Assembly: GCA_002435745.1 (NCBI GenBank)
Contig: DIWT01000044.1
Coordinates: 1-40,510 of the forward strand
From: a bacterium UBP15_UBA6099
Lineage (GTDB): Bacteria; UBP15; UBA6099
Direction: 5' to 3'
DNA length: 40,510 nt
Made by a program: the position numbers and the translations under genes. The number at the start of each line of letters is the position of its first letter. Positions within the stretch are counted from its first letter, which is position 1. Under the pieces are notes generated by a model, which saw only the letters and a program-made list of their open reading frames with translations, did no database searches and was not told the DNA's origin. Shown one piece after another: positions 8,396 to 14,562 of this stretch.

Positions 8396-8427
8396 AGCCT
8401 ATTGCCGCGCGACCGCCGTTTGCGGGA

Positions 8428-8468
8428 CGGGCCGTGTTTGCCGGGCGCTTGAAAACGGCCCGGTTTTT
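8428..8468 (+). terminator. rho-independent terminator after the aminotransferase gene
   Basis: CGGGCCGT (8428-8435) pairs perfectly with ACGGCCCG (8455-8462), followed by GTTTTT. It separates the aminotransferase gene from the tRNA transcription unit. Confidence 0.75.
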
Positions 8469-8477
8469 ATGTATTTT

Positions 8478-8483
8478 TATTAT
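8478..8483 (+). promoter_or_regulatory. probable -10 box of the tRNA-His unit
   Basis: TATTAT at 8478-8483, just after the upstream terminator, would start transcription near 8490, giving a 5' leader of about 16 nt before the tRNA. The -35 region overlaps the terminator T-run and is not recognisable. Confidence 0.35.
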
Positions 8484-8505
8484 GCGCGGAAGCTGGCGCG
8501 AACAT

Positions 8506-8580
8506 GCCGAGGTAGCTTAGCTGGTCTAAAGCGCTTGACTGTGGATCAAGAGAGCATGGGTTCGAATCCCCTCCTCGGTA
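8506..8580 (+). tRNA. tRNA-His (GTG), lacking encoded G-1, with U72 and A73
   Basis: The cloverleaf folds completely. The acceptor GCCGAGG (8506-8512) pairs with CCTCGGT (8573-8579) with a G1-U72 pair, and the discriminator is A (8580). The D stem is GCTT/AAGC with a 10-nt loop containing two extra bases after position 20. The anticodon stem CTTGA/TCAAG encloses CTGTGGA, anticodon GTG (8541-8543). The T loop is TTCGAAT; the T stem has one mismatch (50-64). CCA is not encoded. Position -1 is T, whereas almost all bacterial tRNA-His encode G-1 opposite C73. G-1 absence with U72/A73 is the identity set described for alphaproteobacteria such as Caulobacter. hisS follows 67 nt downstream. Confidence 0.95.
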
Positions 8581-8589
8581 CTTCAAAGA

Positions 8590-8633
8590 CCCGGCCCGGC
8601 GGACGCCCATTCGGGCTGACGGCCGGGCGTTTT
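8590..8633 (+). terminator. hairpin with T-run between tRNA-His and hisS
   Basis: CCCGGCC (8590-8596) pairs with GGCCGGG (8621-8627), with an inner GCCC/GGGC stem (8605-8616), then CGTTTT. It can end the tRNA transcript, but as it sits only 14 nt before the hisS start and no other hisS promoter is visible, partial read-through or attenuation of hisS is possible. No T-box motif is seen. Confidence 0.6.
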
Positions 8634-8647
8634 CACAGGATGGCGTC

Positions 8648-10141
8648 ATGAATATCGAAACAGGCCCGGTCCCGCGCCTCCCGCGCGGCTTCAGAGACAT
8701 TCCTCCGGAGGACGTCCTCCTCCGTGAACGCATGATCGCCGCCGTCTGCTCCATTTACCGCAGATACGGCTTCGAGCCGCTCGAAACCCCTCACATCGAA
8801 TATCTGGACGCCCTCGGCAAACATCTGCCCGACATCGACGCTCCTGACGGCGGCGTGTTCGCCTTCCGCGACGACAGTTCCGAATGGGTCGCCCTAAGAT
8901 ACGACCTCACAGCGCCGCTCGCCCGCTACGTTGCCGAACACGAAAAAGAAATCGTCTTCCCCTACCGCCGCTATCAGGTCGGCCCGGTGTTCAGGCTGGA
9001 AAAACCCGGTCCCGGCAGGTTCCGGGAATTCTACCAGTGCGACTTCGACACAGTGGGCGCAGGCTCCCCGGCGGCTGACGCCGAGGCCTGTTGCGCTCTG
9101 GCGGACGCGCTGGAAGCCGCAGGCGTCGAACGCGGCGGCTATATTGTGAAAATCAACAACCGCAAGGCCCTCAACGGCGCGCTGGAAGCCGCAGGCGTCG
9201 TTTCCGAACCCGGCGGCTCAGCTTTGGACAACTCTCTTGTCGTTCTGCGCGCGATCGACAAACTCGACCGCGTCGGCATGGACGGCGTTGTCCGGCTTCT
9301 CGGAGAGGGCAGAAAAGACGAGTCCGGCGATTTCACCAAAGGAGCTGGCCTGACCGCCTCCCAGATAGATTCCATCGTCCGATACCTGAAGGCGTCGGGA
9401 GCCAGCCGCGCGGATGTCTGCGACGCTCTGTTTGAGGCGGTCAAAGAATCCGAGACGGGCCGCGAAGGAGTTTCCGAACTCCGCGCCATACACGACATGT
9501 TGTCCGCCGCCGGGTTCGGAGAAGACCGCGCCGTGTTTGACCCGCTCATCGTCAGGGGCCTCGCCTACTACACCGGCCCGGTGTTCGAAGCCGCCCTCAC
9601 TTTTGAGACCGTCGACGAGCGCGGCGAAAAGAAACAGTTCGGCTCCGTCGCCGGCGGCGGCAGATACGACACTCTGGTCGAGCGTTTCCTCGGACGCAAA
9701 GTCCCCGCCACCGGAGCCTCCATCGGCGTCGACAGGCTCATGTCCGCTCTCAGACAACTCCTCCCGCCGGACACCTCGGCATATTCCGCCCCCGTGCTCG
9801 TCACCGCGATGGATCCCGCCCTCATGCCCGAATACCAGAAACTAGTGTTTGAAATCAGGGGCGCGGGCATTCCCGCCGAGCTTTTCACCGGCAGCGGCGG
9901 CTTCAGAAAACAACTCAAATATGCGGACCGCAGAAACCTTCCTCTGGCGGTGATCTGCGGCGAAGACGAATTAAACTCCGGAACCGTCTCCATCAAAGAC
10001 CTTCTCCTCGGACGCGAACTTTCTAAAGACATTAAAGACCGCGCATCATGGGTGGACGACCGCCCGGCTCAAATCACGGCCCCCCGCTCAGAATTAGTAG
10101 CCACAATTAAAAAAATGCTTTCCGGCAGTGATCCCAAGTAA
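8648..10141 (+). CDS. hisS: histidyl-tRNA synthetase, divergent alphaproteobacterial type
   Basis: A 497-residue class II synthetase charging tRNA-His; ordinary bacterial HisRS has about 420 residues. Motif 2 region is RLEKPGPGRFREFYQCDFDT, and the HisRS signature is VRGLAYYTGPVFEAAL near 300. The segments LDALGKHLPDID, EWVALRYDLTAPLARYVAEH, GRKDESGDFTKGAGL, FGSVAGGGRYD, KVPATGASIGVDRLMSAL and KQLKYADRR match the long HisRS I recall from rhizobia and Caulobacter. That group works with a tRNA-His lacking G-1, exactly the tRNA encoded just upstream. The start at ATG 8648 gives family-consistent PRLPRGFRDI near the N-terminus; ATG 8640 is out of frame. Composition matches the GC-rich surroundings, so any transfer is old. 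Confidence 0.95.
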   Translation: MNIETGPVPRLPRGFRDIPPEDVLLRERMIAAVCSIYRRYGFEPLETPHIEYLDALGKHLPDIDAPDGGVFAFRDDSSEWVALRYDLTAPLARYVAEHEKEIVFPYRRYQVGPVFRLEKPGPGRFREFYQCDFDTVGAGSPAADAEACCALADALEAAGVERGGYIVKINNRKALNGALEAAGVVSEPGGSALDNSLVVLRAIDKLDRVGMDGVVRLLGEGRKDESGDFTKGAGLTASQIDSIVRYLKASGASRADVCDALFEAVKESETGREGVSELRAIHDMLSAAGFGEDRAVFDPLIVRGLAYYTGPVFEAALTFETVDERGEKKQFGSVAGGGRYDTLVERFLGRKVPATGASIGVDRLMSALRQLLPPDTSAYSAPVLVTAMDPALMPEYQKLVFEIRGAGIPAELFTGSGGFRKQLKYADRRNLPLAVICGEDELNSGTVSIKDLLLGRELSKDIKDRASWVDDRPAQITAPRSELVATIKKMLSGSDPK

Positions 10142-10404
10142 TTCATATACCTCTGTTAAACACAAATCCTTCACTTGCCAGATTCTGATTTACCGTTGCC
10201 ATGCCCCTGATGTTAAAAACATTTAACAAACAACTGCTTGAAAAGCCTGAAAACAAGGCCCTAAAACCCATGTAAAGAAAACTTAACGTGCCGGGTTAAG
10301 ACAATGTATAAAGCTTTTGTCATAATGAGCAAATACGGATTTTATCAAAACAATCGAAAAAAATAAAGATTAGTTATAGAAAGGATTTTTCGTATTATGA
10401 AAGG
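10142..10404. other. AT-rich intergenic region before the response-regulator pair
   Basis: No gene is seen in this stretch. It carries repeated TTAAC/GTTAA words, including a perfect GTTAAA-AACA-TTTAAC palindrome at 10212-10227. That is a candidate operator or upstream activator site about 200 nt before the sigma-54-like promoter. No terminator is evident after hisS. Confidence 0.4.
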
Positions 10405-10420
10405 TTGGCACGGGATTTGA
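10405..10420 (+). promoter_or_regulatory. sigma-54-like (-24/-12) promoter
   Basis: TTGGCACGGGATTTGA matches the sigma-54 consensus TTGGCACGNNNNTTGC except for the last base (A for C at about -12). Transcription would start near 10432, 25 nt before the response-regulator ATG. A competing sigma-70 reading uses TATTAT at 10422-10427. The NtrC-type activator encoded at 6204-7601 makes the sigma-54 reading plausible. Confidence 0.45.
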
Positions 10421-10456
10421 CTATTATAAGGTGAAGATCATCGAGGGAAGGCCCGA

Positions 10457-10843
10457 ATGAACGAAAGAAAGAAAAGCGTGCTGGTCATCGACGACGATAG
10501 ATTCGTTCGGGAAGGATTGAGCGAACTGCTGAACGTCAAAGGATTTGAAGCTGACACGGCGGAGGACGGGTTCGACGCCCTGAAAAAAGTTAATTCTCGA
10601 AGGTACGACGTGATTCTGCTGGATCTGGTGATGCCGGGGATGGACGGGGTGGAAACACTCAGCAGAATAATGGGGCAGAAACCGGGAGCGAACGTGCTGG
10701 CAATGACGGCCCACAGCGAGTACGACATGATAGCGAGGGCGATAAAGGCGGGGGCGAAGAGTTTTTTCAAGAAGCCGATAGACTCCTCCGTCCTTGAAAA
10801 CATGATAAGAGAAATGGATTTTGCGGCAGAGACAAGGCGATAA
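10457..10843 (+). CDS. single-domain response regulator (CheY-like)
   Basis: A 128-residue stand-alone receiver. The acidic pocket is VIDDDR, the phospho-acceptor is Asp56 in ILLDLVMPGMDG, the switch threonine is in AMTAHSEYD and the lysine is in FKKPIDSS. No output domain is present, so it probably acts by protein contact with a kinase, diguanylate cyclase or motor component. GAGGGAAGG lies about 8 nt before the ATG. The stop codon overlaps the RBS (AAGGAG, 10843-10848) of the next gene, so the two form an operon. No kinase gene is adjacent. Confidence 0.92.
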   Translation: MNERKKSVLVIDDDRFVREGLSELLNVKGFEADTAEDGFDALKKVNSRRYDVILLDLVMPGMDGVETLSRIMGQKPGANVLAMTAHSEYDMIARAIKAGAKSFFKKPIDSSVLENMIREMDFAAETRR

Positions 10844-10856
10844 AGGAGTCGGGCAG

Positions 10857-11273
10857 ATGAGAGAGATTGGTTCTGCGCTCATAGCGGGGACGATGGATTT
10901 CAGGCGAATGGCGCTGACGGACGAGTTGCGTGAAGCCGGATGGCGCGCGCAGTCGACGTCCAAGCTTTCAATCGCCCTGAAACTACTCAATGAGCGCGGG
11001 TTCGATTTCGTGCTGGCGCTCTCCGATGGTCGGCCCGAAAAACAGGCGGAGTTCATCCGCAGAGTGAACGAACTTCATCCGGATGTTTTTGTTATAACCG
11101 TCGGTTGCGACAGCGAAGACGACGCCGAAAATGATAATTTACAGATTTTTGAATGTCTCGAAGCTCCATCGACAACAGAGGCGATGGAGGCCATGAACCG
11201 GGGAATGTTGTTAAAGTCAGCGAGGGAACGTTTGCGGGGCATCAGGTTCTCCGGGGTTTCCGCGGCATCATAG
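10857..11273 (+). CDS. degenerate receiver-like protein, unknown function
   Basis: A 138-residue protein I do not recognise. The pattern ALIAGTMDFRRMALTDELREAGW, then FDFVLALSDGR, then VFVITVGCDSED resembles the alternating strands and helices of a receiver. The acidic pair at the N-terminus and the phospho-acceptor aspartate are not in place, so it may be a pseudo-receiver. The start is ATG 10857 because AAGGAG at 10843-10848 is spaced 8 nt from it; the frame is open further upstream but lies inside the preceding gene. It probably works with the single-domain regulator just before it. A long perfect hairpin lies 24 nt downstream. Confidence 0.7.
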   Translation: MREIGSALIAGTMDFRRMALTDELREAGWRAQSTSKLSIALKLLNERGFDFVLALSDGRPEKQAEFIRRVNELHPDVFVITVGCDSEDDAENDNLQIFECLEAPSTTEAMEAMNRGMLLKSARERLRGIRFSGVSAAS

Positions 11274-11297
11274 TAGGAGCGGCGGGACACGGTCCGG

Positions 11298-11333
11298 GAC
11301 GCCCCCTGTCTAACCGGCCTGACAGGGGGCGTC
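11298..11333 (+). terminator. 13-bp perfect hairpin after the regulator pair
   Basis: GACGCCCCCTGTC (11298-11310) pairs without mismatch with GACAGGGGGCGTC (11321-11333) around a 10-nt loop. There is no T-run directly after it, so it may be an mRNA 3'-end stabiliser or a rho-assisted terminator. A second palindrome, TTGACC-CAAA-GGTCAA, follows at 11345-11360. Confidence 0.55.
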
Positions 11334-11397
11334 AATCCGGCGGCTTGACCCAAAGGTCAAAAATTAAAAAAAGTATGGATTTTTAAAAATAAACAGG

Positions 11398-11652
11398 TAT
11401 AATTGGGGTGTTGAATCCCTACATTGTATGGCAGCCGAATGGCTGAGGGATCGGTTTTTAGGGCGGCGAGGCTGTTAAAACGACACAATAACGCCTGAAA
11501 AGGCGTTTTGAAGGGCGGATAAATCTTAAATTTCGATCTGGGCGCGCGCGGGGAGTGTTGCGCGCGTTGACGAGGCCTCTTAAATCCTCAATTTCCTCTT
11601 AGTGTCTATTACGACACCTTAGGCGGTTCCTGTGCGAACCGCTTCTTTTTTT
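11398..11652 (+). ncRNA. candidate structured non-coding RNA with own promoter and terminator
   Basis: A perfect TATAAT (11398-11403) predicts a start near 11410. The roughly 240-nt transcript has successive hairpins: ATCCCT/AGGGAT (11415-11451) enclosing CAGCC-GAAT-GGCTG; ACGCCT-GAAA-AGGCGT with a GNRA-type loop (about 11491-11506); a GCGCGC/GCGCGC hairpin (about 11542-11565); and GTGTC-TATTAC-GACAC. It ends with a strong terminator, GCGGTTC/GAACCGC (11623-11642) then T7. No open frame longer than 16 codons is evident on this strand. It does not match my recall of 6S, SRP, tmRNA, RNase P or c-di-GMP riboswitches. It could also be the long leader of a lost gene. Confidence 0.5.
11623..11652 (+). 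terminator. rho-independent terminator of the candidate RNA
   Basis: GCGGTTC (11623-11629) and GAACCGC (11636-11642) form a perfect 7-bp stem with a 6-nt loop, followed by TTC and seven T residues. This is one of the clearest terminators in the window, although no protein gene precedes it on this strand. Confidence 0.8.
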
Positions 11653-11933
11653 CTGTCATAGGAATTATCGCAAAGCCAACAATGCTTGTATAGGAGAGAA
11701 ATAAAAAACATTTCGTATCTCCGAGGATTGTGAAATCATTCACAATGTCCGTTTTATTGCCTTTCATCAACAATTTCCGCCAGCCGCTCAGGAGCAGTCT
11801 CTTGTCGCCGTTATTATGTCTGATTTGACCATAGGGGCGAGCGTTTTCTATGCGCAAGGCGCGCTTCTCAACGAATAGAGCAGAGGAATAACGAACAGCA
11901 AGGTGGGCGGAGCTGATCAACTCGTTTCTGCCT
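11653..11933. other. AT-rich stretch without a supported gene
   Basis: No convincing coding signal is seen on either strand. A minus-strand open frame (11609-11920) runs through the terminator and has no recognisable features. The stretch may hold gene remnants at the left edge of the AT-rich island. Confidence 0.4.
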
Positions 11934-12101
11934 ATGCCTGAAGACCAGCCTACAAATATGAAGATTTTGAGCGCGGCGATGAATCACACTCCGAAATGCG
12001 CGGCAAGGCAAGATATTGTTAAGCAAAACAAAGCTTTTTCATATTCAGTTCTATATGAGCTTCAGCGGGAATCAGGAAATTATTTCAAAACCTTGAATTG
12101 A
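11934..12101 (+). CDS. small ORF of unknown function, possibly a gene remnant
   Basis: A 55-codon frame beginning MPEDQPTNMKI and ending YELQRESGNYFKTLN. The residues look like an ordinary soluble helical protein and the frame stays open upstream to 11892, so it may be the surviving 3' part of a longer gene. No clear RBS is present; ATG 11958 is an alternative start. It lies in the island just before the regulator gene. I do not recognise a family. Confidence 0.3.
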   Translation: MPEDQPTNMKILSAAMNHTPKCAARQDIVKQNKAFSYSVLYELQRESGNYFKTLN

Positions 12102-12134
12102 TGACAATACGTTGTCACACCCCCCCCTTATAAT
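12102..12134 (+). promoter_or_regulatory. operator-like palindrome and -10 box before the fusion regulator
   Basis: The perfect palindrome TGACAATACGTTGTCA (12102-12117) lies 11 nt before TATAAT (12129-12134), covering the -35 position. An autoregulatory binding site is plausible. The -10 box ends 9 nt before ATG 12144. Confidence 0.5.
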
Positions 12135-12143
12135 TAGGCCGTC

Positions 12144-13697
12144 ATGATAAAAGCTGAGGGAAACCACCCTGAAAGGATTATTAAAAAAATGAAATTGAAT
12201 GATAAAAAAACATTTTCTCACAAAAACACAGTGCTTTTGTTAGATGATAATGAAAGAATCGGCAATCTTTTAAGAAAACTATGCAAGCAAAACAGGCTTG
12301 AGGTTTGGGAAGTCCAACAACCTACAGACTTAATTGCAGTTCCATCATTTCTTGCGATTATCAACCCAACCCTGCTAGACACAGACGCATGGGATAACCT
12401 CATCGTCTATCTAAACGAAGTAAACGATCCGAGCTTCAAGATTCTTTTTACAGATTATTGCGACCGAGAACCGCGAATCCCGTATGTGAACGTCATAAAA
12501 CAACCCGAAGTTATTACTGAAGAATTCCTAAAATTCCTGATCTTAAAAACAAGATCAACTGTCAATAGAAAAAAGTCTATTGAAACGAAGGCTTTGCGAA
12601 GAATTGTACGACTGATGCATATCATCCGAATCCTTCAGAACGGTGGAACATTGCGGCTTAAAGATATTTCCAGCGAACTCGAAGTTTCGAGTCGCACCGT
12701 TCTAAGAGATATTGAAATACTCGAAATGGCCGGACTTATCTTAGATAGAACTGAAAGCGGAGGATATCGTTTCCCGAACTCTTTCAATGTGTTTGACGTC
12801 CTTTATGAGGGGATATCGAAAAAAGAATCCGACACGTTCATAACCGATCAATGCTTTGGCCTTAGCGCTGACGAAAAGCACGTCATGTTCGGCGCTGTTT
12901 GCATAGACTTCGACGGCGTGATCGTAAAAGAGTCCCCTTCTATCGACACATTTGGAGAATTGATTCCCGGAGCAAAGAAAGCGTTAGAATCCTTGCGGGA
13001 ATCAGGGTATAAAATAATTATTCATACTTCGAGATCTGATTCGTTCGAGTCGTTGATGAAACTAATGGATTTTCTTGACGAGAATGGCATTCCATATGAC
13101 GAGATAAACGTGAACTCCGACTGTTGTTGGTCGGCTCCAAAGCCTCCCGCAGACCTATACATAGATGACCGCGCTCTTCGTTTTAATGGCGATTGGCCGG
13201 AGACATTGGCCGCCGCAGAGCAGATTCTCGGTGTTTCCGACGTGGAATCTGTCTGGAAGGACAACTTGAAAATGCTTTTTAAGGGTTATGTCGGCCTTTT
13301 TGACTATTGCGCGGCGGTAAATGAAGGCAGACTAGCAGCATACAGATATCTGATCGAAGATGACATCGTATTTTCACAAAGTCATCCTGACCACCCTCTT
13401 TCCGCAGAGAATAGACTTGTTAGAATAGCGGCAGCGGACTTCTTTAAGGGTCAGGCTAAGATTCAGAATGCAGACTTCGACATTAGAACGCTTAGACGGC
13501 TTCACAATGCTTTGTTTGATTGTTGCGCCGCTGTTCGTCTTTCAATTGCTGAAGCTCTCTTTTATCAACCTCACCCTCTTTCGGTATCTCCTTTGCAAGA
13601 GCTTTTTGAGGATGAGAAAGAGTCGCAGGCAGTTAAAAACATGGCATGGCAAGCGCTTACGAAAATCAAAAGTAAAAACTGCGTTTCCTCAACTTAG
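12144..13697 (+). CDS. fusion regulator: pseudo-receiver, HTH, HAD-like phosphatase, helical tail
   Basis: A 517-residue protein with an unusual layout. Residues 28-133 resemble a receiver (VLLLDDNERIGNLL) but the phospho-acceptor strand reads AIINPTLLD, so it is probably not phosphorylated. Residues 150-215 are a DeoR/HTH_11-type winged helix (LKDISSELEVSSRTVLRDIE, then GGYRF). Residues 250-375 are HAD-like with nucleophile motif IDFDGVI (254-260), IIIHTSRSD and IYIDDRA equivalent to LYIDDRA, resembling small BT0820-type phosphatases. The rest is helical, HEAT-like. ATG 12144 has no RBS and would be leaderless; ATG 12189, with AAAGGA 11 nt upstream, is the alternative start. Codon use is AT-rich, unlike the flanks. 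It probably controls the three genes downstream. Confidence 0.75.
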   Translation: MIKAEGNHPERIIKKMKLNDKKTFSHKNTVLLLDDNERIGNLLRKLCKQNRLEVWEVQQPTDLIAVPSFLAIINPTLLDTDAWDNLIVYLNEVNDPSFKILFTDYCDREPRIPYVNVIKQPEVITEEFLKFLILKTRSTVNRKKSIETKALRRIVRLMHIIRILQNGGTLRLKDISSELEVSSRTVLRDIEILEMAGLILDRTESGGYRFPNSFNVFDVLYEGISKKESDTFITDQCFGLSADEKHVMFGAVCIDFDGVIVKESPSIDTFGELIPGAKKALESLRESGYKIIIHTSRSDSFESLMKLMDFLDENGIPYDEINVNSDCCWSAPKPPADLYIDDRALRFNGDWPETLAAAEQILGVSDVESVWKDNLKMLFKGYVGLFDYCAAVNEGRLAAYRYLIEDDIVFSQSHPDHPLSAENRLVRIAAADFFKGQAKIQNADFDIRTLRRLHNALFDCCAAVRLSIAEALFYQPHPLSVSPLQELFEDEKESQAVKNMAWQALTKIKSKNCVSST

Positions 13698-13723
13698 ACA
13701 ACGATTGAAGAGAGTGATATAAT
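13695..13723 (+). promoter_or_regulatory. sigma-70-type promoter of the three-gene island operon
   Basis: TAGACA (13695-13700) and TATAAT (13718-13723) are separated by exactly 17 nt. The -35 box overlaps the end of the regulator gene. Transcription would start near 13730, with AAGGAG before the ATG at 13784. The operon can therefore be expressed independently of the regulator. Confidence 0.6.
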
Positions 13724-13783
13724 CGGCGAAAACGATTTGCCTATTAAGCGATAAAGAATGTTTTGATCTGAAAGGAGTCTCGT

Positions 13784-14530
13784 ATGAAAACAGAGTTCAT
13801 TGAATTTCCTGCCAATGCCGAGACGGGAACGCTGGAAGATATGTTGTTTGATTTGGGACAAAGAGGGTTTTCGTTGCAGGAAACAACGCCGGTTTTCATG
13901 AACACCGACTATGGAACAAATATTACTGAAAGCAAGCGTTTTCTATCGCGTTTTCAAAGCAACACAGAGAATAAATATGTCTATATGGCAGGTCGTAAAC
14001 ACAAGATTCCAAAGCTTGAAAGAGATTCTCTTGCTTCAATGCTTAATGAGTCTTTACAACCATTTGAGCAAGCCGGGTTTTGCTGCGTCTCTACCATTTC
14101 TCACATCAAAATAAGCGGAAATCGCGAATTTCGCTCTTTCGGCTCAGAAAGCATACGAATGATTCTTGAAAAAGAGATTGAACCGGCCCGATGGAAAGTA
14201 TTTAAAGATGAAACAGACAGGTTGCTTGCACTAGAACAAATGGGAGTGTTTTATGCTGAAGACAAGCTTAGCTTGAAATTGAAAGAACAACAAAAACCTG
14301 ATTGGATTGACAGCCATTATGATTCATATGACGCCTCTCACATGAACAGTTGGCGCGAATTCATTTCCATAATTGTTGAACAACAAAGCATTATTGGCGT
14401 CAGCGATATTGAACTGTCGCGCAAGCTTGCGCTCTTGCTCGGCATCCGCGAACGGTGCGAAATTAAAAAAACAGTATTCAGGATGATTGTCATGATCGAC
14501 GGTATATGTAATAATGACGGAAAGCAATAA
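13784..14530 (+). CDS. island operon gene 1, protein of unknown function
   Basis: A 248-residue soluble protein I do not recognise. It begins MKTEFIEFPANAETGTLEDM and has no signal peptide or membrane segment. The middle is mixed alpha/beta (FCCVSTISHIKISGN) and the C-terminal half is helical and charged (KLKEQQKPDWID, then SRKLALLLGIRERCEIKKT). No catalytic motif stands out. Start is set by AAAGGAG about 8 nt before ATG. It is the first gene of the operon with a nuclease-like and an MBL protein, 32 nt before the next start. AT-rich codon use supports joint acquisition with its neighbours. Confidence 0.7.
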   Translation: MKTEFIEFPANAETGTLEDMLFDLGQRGFSLQETTPVFMNTDYGTNITESKRFLSRFQSNTENKYVYMAGRKHKIPKLERDSLASMLNESLQPFEQAGFCCVSTISHIKISGNREFRSFGSESIRMILEKEIEPARWKVFKDETDRLLALEQMGVFYAEDKLSLKLKEQQKPDWIDSHYDSYDASHMNSWREFISIIVEQQSIIGVSDIELSRKLALLLGIRERCEIKKTVFRMIVMIDGICNNDGKQ

Positions 14531-14562
14531 TATAAAACATTTCACACGAAAGAGGTTCATTT

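Noticed and set aside
8506..8580. tRNA gene as an integration site for the AT-rich island
   Set aside because: The island begins almost 3 kb downstream, after hisS and two chromosomal-type regulator genes. No partial copy of the tRNA 3' end was noticed near 16.8 kb.
11428..11478. 16-codon frame (MAAEWLRDRFLGRRGC) inside the candidate RNA
   Set aside because: No ribosome binding site and it overlaps a stable hairpin. A leader peptide cannot be excluded but is not supported.
11609..11920. Minus-strand open frame of 103 codons in the AT-rich island
   Set aside because: It runs through the clear plus-strand terminator at 11623-11652, has no RBS and no family features. I treat it as chance or a decayed remnant.
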